64,000 bases of DNA from Prorocentrum cordatum (taxonomy: Eukaryota; Sar; Dinophyceae; Prorocentrales; Prorocentraceae): contig CAUYUJ010016297.1 of the NCBI GenBank assembly GCA_963575745.1, forward strand, positions 1-64,000. The letters run 5' to 3'. Position numbers and translations under genes: made by a program. Of this stretch, positions 1-11,346 are shown piece after piece. The notes beneath the pieces were generated by a model that had not been told where the DNA came from, ran no database searches, and saw only the letters and a list, made by a program, of their open reading frames with translations. Within the stretch, counting starts at the first letter, position 1, and each line of letters starts with the position of its first letter.

Positions 1-480
1 CCCCCCCCCCCCCCCTCCGCGTCCCCAGCGCCAGAGTGGGACCCCCGCGCCGTGGTTCTCTGCCCCGAGCCCCCCCGCGTCCCCAGCGCCCCAGCGGGGG
101 CCCCGCCCACTGCCCGTTCCGCCACTAACGTTTCATCCCGCGTCGCGCCGCACACCACCTCCCCCATCTCCCCCCCCGCGTCGCCAGCGCCCCAGTGGGG
201 ACTCCGCCCCGTGCCCCCTCCGCCCCGACAATTTTATTCCGCGTCGCGACGCACGCCACCTCCCCCCCTTCCCCCCCCCTTCCCCAGCGCCCCAGTTGGA
301 CCCCCGCCCCGTGGCCCTCTGCCCCAAGCCCCGCCCAGTGCCCCCTCCGCCCCGACAGTTTATTCCGCGTCGCGGCACACACACACGATCCGGCAGGGAC
401 GACCTCCGCCCCGTGCTCCTCCGCTCCGAGCACTTTATTCCGCGTCGCGACGCACGCCGCCTCCCCCACCCTCCCCACCT
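1..480. repeat. C-rich minisatellite
   Basis: Irregular tandem repeat. Each unit holds a C-rich stretch, a CCCCAGCGCCCCAGT-like segment and a TTATTCCGCGTCGCG segment. CGCGTCGCG recurs at about 139, 240, 366 and 441, so units vary from 75 to 126 nt. Open frames across it are low-complexity Pro/Ser and I do not regard them as genes. Confidence 0.75.
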
Positions 481-536
481 GGGACTTGGGCCCCGTTGCT
501 GGGCCCAGAGGGCGATGCCTTGCCCCCTCTTCCCCC

Positions 537-720
537 CTCCTCCTCCTCCTCCTCCTCCTCCTCCTCCTCCTCCTCCTCCTCCTCCTCCTCCTCCTCCTCC
601 TCCCCCTCCTCCTCCTCCCCCTTCCTTTTTGTGCAAGGGCTATGGCACACGTGCCACTTGTTTTGTTCCTCCTCCTCCTCCCCCTCCTCCTCCTCCTTCT
701 TCCTCCAATCTTTACCTCCT
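537..720. repeat. (TCC)n microsatellite
   Basis: A nearly pure TCC run to about 604, then interrupted TCC/CCT tracts near 667-710. Frames through it give poly-Ser, poly-Pro, poly-Leu or, on the other strand, poly-Gly/Glu/Arg. Confidence 0.95.
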
Positions 721-736
721 CTTCATCCGTGTCTCA

Positions 737-1640
737 CGGCGGAACGCCTCCAATTTCATCTCGCGGCGTGCAATCGTCGTCGTATTCTCCCCCCTTCTCC
801 TCATCACTACCGCTGCGTCAGGTTCTTTTAAACAGTCCCAGGGGACTGTTTTGCTAAGTTTCGTTATTTGGGCCTTTGGACTAGGGCGGGGCGGGTACTG
901 ACTCGGGGTAACCCCACAACAGGACCCGACCCCAGACCCCACAAACTGACCAGACAAATCTGGAGCAGGTTCCTACATGAGCCCTTCGGAGAAACCCTCT
1001 AGCCAGACTTGCTCGCGTCGTGAAGAAATCACGACGGAAGGTTCTTGGCCGTGCTCGGCCTCTGGGGGGACGCCATCCAGGATGAGACGTGGGGCAAAGT
1101 TCGGGGCTTCTGGGGGCCCGCTTGGAGAATGTCTGAAAGACGAAGCCAAGACTGGGACAACATCGGACCGAGACAAATCAGGGGAGATCTCTACGATCTA
1201 ATGTTTCTGGAGGTCGGGCGCAACGGGCATTCCAGAGCTCTCCGGCACGCTCCGAGTGCGTCCTGGAGCGCTCTGAAGCGGTGTATAGCATTGGGGGAAC
1301 GGATGCCGAGAGAAACGGGTCCTGGACCCAGGTGCCATCCCCCAGGACGAGTTCTTTGTCCTGAATCGTTTCGTGACCGTCCTGGGGCCCGTGGAAGGCC
1401 CCGAGAGCCCGAAAATATTGAAAAACCTCAGGACCCGTTTCCCTCAGGACCCGTTTCCCCCACGGCGAACGATTCATCCCAGTCCTGGCGCCGCCCGAGC
1501 CCAGGACTGACCTGGACCCGGCGGAGTTCGGCCGCACTGGGCGGGATCCGGCCGCGGAGCGAGACTGTCTTTCGCTCGTAGAGTAGGCCGCGAGACATGA
1601 CCAACGCCGAATGGAACCTCCCTGGGAGCCCCAAGACGAC
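737..1640. other. no gene recognised
   Basis: No credible coding frame. 1300-1465 belongs to a dispersed family containing GGACCCGTTTCCC(C/T)CAGGA, with relatives at 4215-4400 and 61500-61690. The segment TGAGCCCTTCGGAGAAACC near 977 recurs near 44274. Confidence 0.5.
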
Positions 1641-1950
1641 CCAAGAGGGCCCAAAGACAGCACCAAGGGGCCCCCCAAGACGGCCCAAGACAGCCCCTGG
1701 AGGGTTCCAAGAAAGCCCAAGCGGGGGAATACGAACTGACATGTCGACATGTCGAGCCTTTCCCATCACGATGGCCCCTCGAGCCCCACAGATGGCCCCA
1801 AGGGCCCTCCAAGAGGCCTCCAAGAGGCCTCCAAGACGCCCCCTAGAGGCTCCCACGAGGCCCCCAAAAGCCTCCCACATGACCCCCAAGAGTTCTCCAA
1901 GAGAGGCCCCAGAGATGCATCCCAAGAACCCTCAGATTCATCCAGGTGGC
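1640..1950. repeat. CCAAGAGG/CCAAGACGG dispersed repeat
   Basis: Degenerate 8-13-nt repeats of the CCAAGAGGCC / CCAAGACGGCC type. Same family as 2880-3510, 7960-8105, 34380-34770, 36470-36720, 38940-42060 and 59300-59400. Confidence 0.75.
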
Positions 1951-2879
1951 TCCTCACCCAAAATGATACTTCCACGAACGTCTCGAAGACTCACTCTTTG
2001 TGGGGTCGGCGGGATGGCATAAGCCACTTGAATAGAACCCCCATTGGGAAACCAAAGGTACCTACATCCCCAGGACGAAAGTTTTTCCTCTTGGGCCTGG
2101 AACGAAGGTTTAAATTCTTGAGCAGACGCGTGTGAGATACCCGCCGTCGGATCCAATGAAATTCGCGTGGATCCAATGTTGGTTTTGGTTCGTGTGTCAG
2201 TGGATCCGATTTCTGTCTGCGCCGTTCTGATTTCGGATGTTCCCGGATCCGCGTCCCACCTATTTTGCACGGCGGATCCGATTTCTACCCTGATTGAAAG
2301 TTATTATTATATCAAATTAAAACAGGGAGCGGGAAGAAATCGGATCCGCGGACCCCGCAAACCGCCCGTGTTAAGATTCTACGGGGGAAGGGGGTTTGGT
2401 AATCAACTTTCCACGATGGGTCCTGCGTCGTCCCGCGCACTTCCATCAACTCCCCGCGCGAGCGGGTCCTATTCTACATGAATACATACACCCCTCTCCG
2501 CCCAGTTGCTGCAAACAGCTTCTCCGGTCGCCGTCCGTTCGGCGGCGCCGACGTTGTCTCGCGAACGCATGGCCATTTTCACCTCAAGAGGAAAATCTTT
2601 CGTCCTGCGTAAGTATATACCACTACTACCTGGACCTTTAACCGGGTGCGCTGTGACCAGAATGTCGAGGCGAGTCCAGTGGTGGCGACGAGGGCCTCAC
2701 AGGGGGCCCAGGAAGGGCAAAACGGGTGAAGGGTAGTGGTATGGGTACTCCAGGTGTCACAAATCAAAGGGTGGTGGTCTGATTTGGGGGGGATCTGAGA
2801 TTTGAGCTGTCTTGGAGGGTTCCCAGTGGGTTCTGGGCAAAAGGCCGCCCTTACATGGCTGGTCTGGGAGGGGGGGGGG
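1951..2879. other. no gene recognised
   Basis: Lower-GC stretch without a convincing coding frame. 2140-2290 is rich in GGATCC, with GGATCCGATTTCT occurring twice (about 2203 and 2275). Confidence 0.4.
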
Positions 2880-3510
2880 GCAAGACAGCCCAAGAGGCCT
2901 CCAAGACGCTCCAAGGGCCTTCCAAGAGGCCTCCTAAGAGGGCCCCAAGTTGCCAAAATCGTTGATTTTCATTGGTTTTTTTCTATGTTTTTTTGCGTTC
3001 TGGCCTTTTCGCTTCCGGACGCTCCAAGAGGGCCCAAGAGGCCTTCAAGACTGCTCCAAGACGGCCCACGAGGCTCCCAAGACGGCCCCGGAGCGGCCCA
3101 AGAGCGCCCCCCAGACGGCCCAAGTGCTGCCCAAGGCGGACCAAGAGGCCCCAAGACGGGCCCAAGAGGGGCTCAAGAAGGGAACCGAGAACTGAAAAAT
3201 CGAGCCCTCCGCCCCAGAAGGCGCCCAGGACCCCGAAAGAGGCCCCAAGAGACTCTCCAAGACACCCCCAAGACGCCCCAATAAGCTCCCGTGAGGCCCC
3301 AAGAGGACCAACAACGTCAGGCCCCAGGCCCCAAGAGGACCAACAAATACCGCCAAGAGCCCGCCGAAAGCCCCCCAAGAGACCGTCACGAGAGCTCAGG
3401 AGGCCCCCTGGAGGCCTCCCGAGTTCTCCAAGAGGCCTAAAAAGAGGCGCCAAGAGGCCCCAAACGGCCCCACCGAGGCTCCAAGAGGCCACGAACGCGC
3501 AAGCAAACGC
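2880..3510. repeat. CCAAGAGG family copy, related to the 386-bp array unit
   Basis: CCAAGAGG/CCAAGACGG repeats flank a non-repetitive core near 2945-3025 (CCAAAATCGTTGATTTTCATTGG followed by a CTTTTCGCTTCCGGACG-like stretch). The same core arrangement marks each unit of the array at 38940-42060. Confidence 0.7.
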
Positions 3511-3939
3511 CTGCGATGGCATAATACGGGCCGGCGGAATGAGCGAAGCGATTAAATTTGGAATCCAGTCGGACCTAGAACAGAAGAACATCCCTCAAGA
3601 ACATGAGACCCTCCGCCAGCAAAAACACACAGAACATCCAAAGGTATCCTCCCCCGAGATGCACAATAATATCCAACAAGGACGAAAAACATCATGGTAC
3701 CCTCCCCGAACCTACCTCGACCATGTACTTTGGTCCGACTGTTCGTTGTCCTCCTCCGATCCCAGGAGTTGCAGCACGAGCGCGAGGCAGGGTACAAAAA
3801 GCAAAAGTGGGGCCCGGGTCGCAAAAGCAGCTGGCGACCGCGCGGCGGCGCACGGAGGCGCGCGGGCGGCCCGTGGTCGGCGGGGAAGCCCGGTCCGCTC
3901 CCGCGGGGCGGCTGCAAGCCTCCCGTCGCGTAACGAAGC

Positions 3940-3975
3940 CGACGACGACGCCGACGCCGACGACGACGCCGACAA

Positions 3976-4046
<71 letters not shown>

Positions 4047-4130
4047 ACGACGACGACGACGACGATGACGGCGGCGGCGGCGGGGGCGGCGGCGGCGGCG
4101 GCGACGGCGGCGGCGGCGGCGGCGGCCGCG
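3940..4130. repeat. (GACGCC)n / (GAC)n / (GGC)n array
   Basis: Starts as GACGAC/GACGCC hexamers and passes into GAC then GGC triplets. Translates to Asp-Ala, Thr-Pro or poly-Arg/Gly; judged non-coding. Confidence 0.9.
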
Positions 4131-4214
4131 CAGGTCGATGGTCGGTGGGGAGGCCGCGTTCCCTCTCGCGGGATTGCTGGAAGTGCCTCCGGCACAAGGT
4201 GTCCCCAACATGTC

Positions 4215-4400
4215 ATTCTCGCCAGGGGGGGATCGGGTTCTGAGGGAATCGGGTTCTGAGGCTTTTCGCCGTTTTCACGCTCTCGGGGCCCCCCACGGGC
4301 CACGGGACTGTCAGAAAAAGACTGAGGCTGAAAATGTGCTCGTGGGGGAAGGCCCCGGGGTCAAGGACCCGTTTCCCCCAGGACCCGCTTCCCCCATGCC
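4215..4400. repeat. dispersed repeat (GGACCCGTTTCCCCC family)
   Basis: Contains TCGGGTTCTGAGG twice in tandem and ends with GGACCCGTTTCCCCCAGGA. Relatives lie at 1300-1465 and 61500-61690, each with a middle portion on the theme of GGGGCCC...GGGACTGTC. Confidence 0.55.
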
Positions 4401-4507
4401 AACGTTCCAACTTGGAGCACCGTGGGGCCCCCTGGACCTCGCGAGGAGAAAGAGCTCAGGCCGCTGGGGGCCTCCCCCTGGAACTCCTGGGGGAGCACGA
4501 CTTCACG

Positions 4508-6010
4508 CGGCAAGTAAGGAAATCTACACCCAAGGGGGGTACGATCCAAGACGGAGCGGCCGGGTATCGAGGGCTCGGGAAGTACATATTGAATGGCACG
4601 CGAGCAGATACGAGCGAACACGCTGAATTAGAATGATTACTGTGCTGTTGCTGATGTTGCTGTTGCTGCTGCTGATGCTGTTGTTGTTGATGTTGATGTC
4701 GTTATTGTAGCTGCTGGTCTTGAATTCTCGGTCTTGAACAACTTATTGTTGATCATCCCCCACTGGTGCACATGTTGTTTTTCAATTCAAATGATCCTTG
4801 TGGGGGGCTCGGTTTCTGCACAAACTGTGTTTGGGCCCCTGGGCTACACTGTTCCAACATCGCGCTCCCGCGCGGGACTTCCTCGCAATTGATGCAGGAA
4901 TCGCGTTCTCGCGTGGAACTTCCTCGCATTGTATTCAGACGCCGCGCCCTCGACACTCAGGGAATTGGGAATTGCGCTATCACTCTGGACTTCCTCGCGA
5001 TCCATGCAGGATTCACGCTTCAGCAACCCGCCTGCTCGACTTGGCCGCCTGGGCCCGCCTTCCCGACCCGCCCGCTGGGGTCTGCCCGCCCGATCTGCCC
5101 GTCTGGTTCTGCCACGTGCTTTCTGTTCCTAGCCCTCCTCCTGCTCATCTCTTTCGTGCCCCATACTTCTCACTCCCCCTTCCATCTGTCCTCCTCTCCT
5201 CTGTTCTAGGGGCTGAGCTGAATGCACGTGGCAGGTGAGGAAAGTACATCCCTGAGGGTGCACGATCGAAGACGAAGGGGGCGGGTATCGAGGGTTTGGG
5301 GTTACGCGTGTTGAATGGCACGCGAGCAGATAGGAGCGAACATCATTTAAATGATCGTTGGCTTGGTTATTGGCATGTCATGTCTTTAAAAAATGTGTCG
5401 ATCCCCCTCTCATGTGCCCAGTGTGTTTTTCAATGGAACTGCCCCTCCCAGAGCTCGCACCCAGTTTTTTTAGAAGGGGCATGGTTGGGCGTCAGAATGC
5501 GCCCCTGGGCCTCGAACTACAACAACGGTTCCCGCCGGATTTTGCATCATTATTCATTCAAAATCGCGCACTCGCGCGGGACTTCCTCTCATGTTACCCA
5601 GGAGTCGCGCTCTCGCGTGGGACGGTCTCGAAATATATCGAGACGGGGCTCCCTCGACACTTAGGAATCACGCTCTCGCTTATGGACATCCTGACGATTT
5701 GCTTGGGTATCGCGCTATCGCTCGAGACTTCCTCGCGATTCATGCCGATTGACGCTTCAGCGACCCGCCCGCTCGACAAGGCCGTCTGGGCCCACCCGCC
5801 CGACCCGCCCGTGAAGATCCGCCCGCCCGACACGCCCGCCTGGTTCTGCCGCTTGTTTTCCTGATCCTAACCCCCTCCTGCTATCGCTCTCGTGCTCCAT
5901 ACTTCTCACTTTTCTGTGTCACGTGGCAGGTCAGGAAGATATGCTCCCACGCGGGGTACGATCGAAGACGAATGGCACGCGGGCAGGTGAAAGCGAATTG
6001 CAACGAGTGG
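4508..6010. repeat. ~700-bp tandem repeat, two units plus the start of a third
   Basis: Each unit opens with GTGGCAGGTNAGGAAG-like sequence (about 4508, 5227 and 5922), continues through GTACGATC(G/C)AAGACG and GGCACGCGAGCAGATA, then TCGCG(G)GACTTCCTCGC motifs, a DNA stretch reading CCCGACCCGCCCG, and a pyrimidine-rich end. Period is about 695-719 bp. The first and third units are followed by (TTG)n-type tracts. No gene was recognised inside. Confidence 0.75.
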
Positions 6011-6190
6011 TGTTGTTGTTGTTGTTCATGTTGCTGGTGATGTTGTTGTTGTTGTGGTTGTGGCCGTGGTTGTTGTTGTTGTGGTTGTTGGTGTTGGTTG
6101 TGCTGTTTTTGTTGTTGCCGTTGTTGGTGTTGGTCCTGCTGGTGTTGTTGTTGGTGTTGTTGGTGCTGCTGTTGTTGGTGTTGTTTCGCA
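6005..6190. repeat. (TTG/TGT)n microsatellite
   Basis: Interrupted TGT/TTG array. A shorter related tract lies at about 4640-4705, in the equivalent position of the tandem unit. Confidence 0.9.
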
Positions 6191-6975
6191 TTCGATTGCT
6201 GACCCAACGATGACAGCAATGACCCTGGTGCCTAAGAAGGACAACAACTTCACAACCAGAAACGTTCGAAGGTCCGCGCGGATGTCTTTGACGGGCGCTG
6301 GACCCCCCTGCATGTGCTTGTGCATGTGGTGTTTGTTATATCCCGCATGGTGGCTCAACGATGAGACACTTTTACATGAGATCGACGAAGAAAGAAAGAC
6401 ATACACATAATCTCGCAAAGATCCGAGTGGATTCCCTGGATGGCGCTGGACCGCTCTTAAGTGCGCATGTCCACGACAATAACAAGAATAGAGATGGCAT
6501 CGATTGTTGGTTTGGCAATGGCAGCAATGATGCTAGGCGGCGCGCTCGGGGGGATAGCGCGGGGGGAGGGTCCTTCTAAATAGGCGGGGGCGAATCCAAG
6601 ACGGCAGGACGTTTCTTTGAAGCCCTCCGGGCTAATAATACGCCTTCTTAGAAACCTTCAGGCCCTTCTAATAAGACCCTGCCTTCCCAGAAGCTCCACG
6701 CCTTCTCTCTCGAAAAGGCCCCCCCCTGCGCTACCCCCCGGTGCGCCGCCAAGCTACTGGTGGCCGCGATGGGCATTCGCACATCGAACCAAAAGGCCGT
6801 TTGCCGCCTGCTTGCGCTGCGCGACCTGAGCGCCCAAGCAGCGCACAGTCGCAGATGAGAACTGCGCCATCCGCCAACAAGCCGCTGCATGCACCCCAGA
6901 AACGCCGCGGGAAAACCTGACAAGGATTTCCAAGGCGATCCGCCACCACTTAGTGATATGGAAGCATGGGAAGGC
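6191..6975. other. no gene recognised
   Basis: 6270-6310 and 6418-6455 carry partial copies of the CCGCGCGGATNTC...GGCGCTGGACC motif that forms the hairpin elements at 44.7-45.5 kb. 6610-6720 carries CCTTCTTAGAA/CCTTCT-type motifs also seen at 33.7, 46.3 and 50.0 kb. Confidence 0.4.
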
Positions 6976-7120
6976 AAAACCGGGGGAGGATGAGGAGGGA
7001 GGGAAAGAGGACGAGGAAGAGGAGGAGGAGAAGGAAGAGGAGGAGAAGGAAGAGGAGGAGAAGGAAAAGGAGGAGGGGGAGGGGGGGGGGAAAGCAAGAG
7101 GAGGCAGGAGGGGCAGAGGG
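6976..7120. repeat. purine-rich GGA/GAA tract
   Basis: Imperfect GAGGAGAAGGAA array. Its translations are poly-Glu/Lys or poly-Arg, and are not accepted as a gene. Confidence 0.85.
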
Positions 7121-7721
7121 GGCGGAGGGGAACGAGAACGACCCCTTGTTCTGTGGGGGTCCCAGAACAGTGCAGTGACAGACCGTGAGGTGACCTCGGA
7201 ACCCCCAACGACCTCACCGCACGGTCCGTCACCTGACCATTTTGGGACCTCGGAGGCCCCAGTCGCCCGAGACATGCTAGGAGAACGAGCCACGTCCCCA
7301 AACCATGCTGTCACCCCGAAGCCCCACTGAGTCACCATACGGTGGTGTCATCGCACCTGTTGGGGGCCTCGCACGTCAGCATCGAAACAGGAACTCGCAC
7401 CAATTCGGCATGTGAGTGTGTGCCTGATCTGGCCGGATCGGCACGGAGTCGCAGTCCAATCGGACCGACCCCCCCAGGATGCACCGACAGCGCCACGATA
7501 GCATCGGTCCGCATCGGATCGTCGGCAACATCGGCGTCGGATCGAGCCGCGGCTGGTATCGACGCCGAGCCGACTCGATCGGATCAACATCGAACATAAA
7601 GGATTAGCAACACAAATCACGTAGCTGGTTTTCGCGGCGCTTCCCGGCGACGGAGGCGCGAATGCATCGAGGAAAACGCCTGGCGGCGGGGCCGAAACCA
7701 GCTGCTTGAATCAGTTCTCGC

Positions 7722-7724
<3 letters not shown>
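7121..7724. other. no gene recognised
   Basis: Unique-looking sequence without a convincing frame. 7500-7590 is rich in ATCGGATCG-like words. Confidence 0.35.
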
Positions 7725-7754
<30 letters not shown>

Positions 7755-7850
7755 GCACACGCACACGCACACGCACACACACACACACACACACTCTCAC
7801 ACACCACACACACACACACGCTCACACACGATCACACACATACACACACC
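7725..7850. repeat. (CA)n microsatellite
   Basis: CA dinucleotides with GCACAC interruptions, giving His-Thr or Val-Cys frames. Confidence 0.95.
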
Positions 7851-7959
7851 ATCCTGGGGCCCAAATCCCAGACATCCAACACCTCGACATCTCTTGGAGT
7901 GTGTCGGCGCGCGCGCCAGACGAGCCCTCGGGAAGCCAAATCGGGCACTCAAAGGCCCA

Positions 7960-8105
7960 AATCAGGCACGAAAGCGCCCGAATCTGGTCCCATGAGGCCC
8001 TCAAGAGGCCCCCGAGAGGTCTTCAGACACTCCCGAAACAGCCCCTCCAGAGGCTCCCGAGAGGCCGCCCAAAAGAACCCCACGGGCATCCAAGGAGGCC
8101 TCTGA
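7960..8105. repeat. CCAAGAGG family, short copy
   Basis: Short run of CTCAAGAGGCCCCCGAGAGG-like units, in the same family and orientation as the 39-42 kb array. Confidence 0.5.
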
Positions 8106-8396
8106 CCTATACCCCAGGTAAGGAGCCGAACTCTATACAGCTTTTTCCGACCCCGCACCGAAATTCGCACAAAAAACGGATCCTGCCGTATACGGGATCA
8201 TGGTTTATACATTTCCCGTTGTCTCCCAAGGAAAACGGGGGAACAAGTATACACCACGCCACCCCGACGTCGTCCCTGACCCTCACTCAAAAAGTCCCGG
8301 GACTGAAAACCAGCCCGCCATTGGTATACATGCTCCAGTTCCCGACCAGGCCAAGTGGCGGGATGTGCCAAAAGCCACCAGATAATGATCAGAACT

Positions 8397-9299
8397 TCAA
8401 ACATAATTGTAGTCGACGTCGACAGCACTGTCGGCATCGTAGAACGGGCGGCCTGGCCAATCAAAATGGGATATCAGATTGGACGTGTGGGCGCCCTCAT
8501 GATGCACCGCGAACGGCCTGCTCTTCGTGGCTCCTGCGCAGATTCGGGCACACGTTTCGCGGTTTAGCCCGTTCTCCGCCATAAGAGCCCAAAATCTGAC
8601 CTGGGCAGCATCATATAGAGGCGTGTCATACGGGTCAGTCCAATCTCCCAGTAACGACTTCACACTGTCCCCTTTGTTAGAATGCTTGCTTCCGGGGCGC
8701 ATGTTGACGAAGTCGTGGTCCGCACACGTGCCGTTCATCACCTTGTGGAACAAGCAAATCGAAAAATCCCAGTGCTCAGCGAGCCCAACGAAGGGCATGT
8801 TGCTCACAAGCTGGACGGCCTGCTGCACTTGCTCTTTGGAAGGCTTGTGGGGGTTCCCGCATATCTCCCATTTGCGCCAACCGTCCATGGTGAGCGTCCT
8901 CGCCTGACAACCCTGTATGCGGTCGGCGAACTCGGATATGTTTTGCGGAGCAGGGCCTTTCCAACTGTGCTTGCCGCGGTGCCACGCGGCAATGAGGCGC
9001 TCTTCTGGTTGGCGAAAAAAGCCCACCATGTGATCCTTGACCACGTTCACAAGCTTCCCCACGCCCCTGTGCGAGCCGTAGAACAGTTCATGCACGGCTC
9101 CATGGCAGAACTGATTCACACAGGACCACGGCAGCTTTGCGCTGCATCGCTGGGGAGCAAAGGTGAAATACACATCCTGCGTGCTCCCGTCGCGGCGACT
9201 TGCGCGGTGACTTCTGGCGCCGTGAGGATTGTTCAACCTTGAACGTTCGCTGCTTTCCGATCGCGTAGGATCGTACGATGCCGGCTGGTTCCGGGCCAC
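8397..9299 (-). CDS. sulfotransferase-like protein fragment
   Basis: Open frame of about 300 codons. Near residues 87-106 it has a VVKDHMVGFFRQPEERLIAAW-type stretch, matching the basic 'FRxPxxRLxSxW' signature by which Golgi sulfotransferases bind the 3'-phosphate of PAPS. Near residues 169-190 it has PFVGLAEHWDFSICLFHKV, resembling the 'vGlxExxdxSixLf' block of the same families. The C-terminal third keeps paired Cys residues (ETCARIC). The frame opens with GTG, not ATG; the first in-frame ATG is at the KDHM position, and no N-terminal PAPS P-loop (KTGxxS) or signal anchor is visible. The upstream part is therefore missing, spliced from elsewhere, or decayed. No recognisable partner gene lies nearby. 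Assignment rests on motif recall and is moderate for the superfamily; the substrate is unknown. Confidence 0.5.
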   Translation of the reverse strand: MARNQPASYDPTRSESSERSRLNNPHGARSHRASRRDGSTQDVYFTFAPQRCSAKLPWSCVNQFCHGAVHELFYGSHRGVGKLVNVVKDHMVGFFRQPEERLIAAWHRGKHSWKGPAPQNISEFADRIQGCQARTLTMDGWRKWEICGNPHKPSKEQVQQAVQLVSNMPFVGLAEHWDFSICLFHKVMNGTCADHDFVNMRPGSKHSNKGDSVKSLLGDWTDPYDTPLYDAAQVRFWALMAENGLNRETCARICAGATKSRPFAVHHEGAHTSNLISHFDWPGRPFYDADSAVDVDYNYV

Positions 9300-9322
9300 G
9301 GGCGGCGTTCAACCTTGAACGC
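9231..9322. repeat. TTCAACCTTGAACG direct duplicate
   Basis: The quasi-palindrome GTTCAACCTTGAACG occurs twice about 75 bp apart, at the 5' edge of the sulfotransferase-like frame. Function unknown. Confidence 0.5.
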
Positions 9323-9689
9323 CCGCGCTGGGGTCAACGCCGCGTCGACACGACACGAAACAATCGTACCCGACTTTCGCTTTCTCCAAACCCCTCCCAA
9401 TGATTTGAGCAGGGACCGACCGTCCCAGCATTCCTATAGGCCTACCACGGCATGTTCTTAGAACTCAAGAATGTTAGCCAGCATGGAACCTAAACAGTGT
9501 ATTTCCAGCAATCTAGGTTGTACGATATACATATATATATATAGAAATAGATCATGTAATCTATATGGTGGCATGTATGTGGTGTCATCTACGCCGTACA
9601 ATGTGTGCTGCGCACTCTAGGTGGTGATACATATACGTGTATGTACATACACATATACATATACAAATTTATATCGCACATTCCATGTG

Positions 9690-10000
9690 GTGCAATCCAT
9701 GCAGTTCTTTATATGGTGTGCAAGCTATGTGGTGCAGTCCATGTGGCGCAGCATGTGTGGTGCAATCCATGCTGTGCAACCTATGTGTTGCAATATATGT
9801 TGTGTAATCGATGTGGTGAACTATATGCTGTTCACTCTTTGTGGTGCAACACAAATTGCGCAATCTATGTGGTGTAATCTATGCGATTCTACATCTGTTT
9901 TGCAAGCTAGGTGGTGCAATCTGCAAGCTGTGTGGTCCGATCTGTGTAGTGCAATCTACGAAGTGCAATGTATGCGGCGTCATCCATGTTGTGCATTCTA
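9690..10000. repeat. TGTGGTGCAATC(C/T)ATG minisatellite
   Basis: About 20 degenerate copies of a 14-16-nt unit (GTGGTGCAATCTATG). A short AT-rich stretch with ATATAT words lies upstream (9525-9670). Confidence 0.8.
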
Positions 10001-10004
10001 GGGT

Positions 10005-10200
10005 GGCGACGATGCGGCGACGGCGGCACTATGACCGCCAGACCGACACACAGGTGCAGACGACGGGCGGCGACGAAGCGGCGACGGGGCTGCGGCGGCG
10101 GCAACGTAGCCGCCAGACCGACAGACAGGTCCAGATGTCAGGCCGCGACGAGGCGGCACCGGGGCGGCGATAGTGGCGACACAGCCGCCAGACCGAAAGA
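10005..10200. repeat. ~75-nt tandem repeat, three copies
   Basis: CCGCCAGACCGAC(A)... recurs at about 10035, 10110 and 10184, each preceded by a CGGCGACG-rich segment. Confidence 0.8.
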
Positions 10201-10394
10201 CAGGCCCAATTCCTGGGTAATTATTTGCTCCGAGCGATCCCCACCGAAACCTTGGGCCCCCCTGTTCTCCTCCTCCTGCCCCATGCCGCCTTCCCCAGCT
10301 CCTTCCTTCCCCCCTCCCATTCTTAGAATGACGGACGCAGGCCAGGAGGCCGTCCGCGGCGGGGCGGCAGTAAGGACTGCGGGATTCTCGGGAC

Positions 10395-10990
10395 AACTGG
10401 GGGTCTGGCTTGGTTTTGGTTTGATATGTAATGTTCTCTAATGCTCTGGTCTGACTTGTTCCGTGGTGTTCTGTGGTTCTCTGTTATGTGACGTTCGGCT
10501 CTGGTTTGTTATGTGATGTTCTGGTGTGCTCTGTGTTTTCATGCTGTGCATTGTTTTGTCATGTTCTGTCATGCTCTGTTCTGTTACGTCGTGTTATGTG
10601 ATCGATGTTGGTCTGTTCTGGCGTGGTATGCCATGGTATGTGATGTTATGTCATGGTCGGCTTTGTAATGGTACTGCCATGTTATGTTGCGTCATGCTGT
10701 CATTGCTGTATTATGTTGTATTATCTTATATTGTGGCACGTTGTGCTCTGTCGTGTTCGTCGCTATGCTCTGTTGTCGTGTTATGATATGTTCTGAACGC
10801 TGTGTCCTGATATGATGTGTTCCGTCAAAGTGTGTTATGGTATGCTCAAGAATGTTATGTTGTGGTGTGTTCTGTCGTTTTCTGTTCTGGAATGCTCTGC
10901 CCGGATATGTTTTGCGATGATATGATATGACTTATGTTGTCATGGCATGGCTATGGTATGTTCTGTCATGTCATGTTGTGTGGTGGTGTG
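10395..10990. repeat. TGTTCTG/TGTTATG degenerate repeat
   Basis: About 600 bp of 5-10-nt words (TGTTCTG, TGTTATG, ATGCTCTG) with no fixed period and no coding frame of interest. Confidence 0.75.
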
Positions 10991-10994
10991 TTGT

Positions 10995-11210
10995 TTCGGG
11001 TTTGTCGAGGGCGCGACTCGGGTATTCTCGGTGCAACTTGACGACTCTCGGGGACACTCGGGGACTCTCGGAAAAACTTGGGGTCCGGCGGCCGCGGCAT
11101 GCAGTCGTGTTTGTCGAGGGCGAGGGGGCGGGATTCCCAGGGACTCTCGGGAATGCTGGGGGATTCTGGGGGCAACTTGGGGTCTGGCGGCCGCGGTATG
11201 CAAGGTGGGG
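10995..11210. repeat. ~105-nt duplicated segment
   Basis: TTTGTCGAGGGCG...GACTCTCGG...AACTTGGGGTC(C/T)GGCGGCCGCGG occurs twice (ends near 11098 and 11202). A shortened relative is at about 10380-10405. Confidence 0.7.
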
Positions 11211-11346
11211 TTGGCCGGGGGGGTCTGCTCTTGAAATCTAACAACCCCAACCTGTCGGGTGGGGAACAACCCCTGAGTGCAAGCACAGCTTGGGGGATGT
11301 TCTAAAGCAACGTTCTTAGGACATAAGCCCGATTGAGCCAGACAAG

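Noticed and set aside
52-901. Pro/Ser-rich plus-strand frames over the first 0.9 kb
   Set aside because: Start codons are GTG, the composition follows the TCC/CCC repeats, and all three frames are open.
3552-4303. Long poly-Arg, poly-Ala and Thr-Pro frames
   Set aside because: Translations of (GACGCC)n and (GGC)n in different frames.
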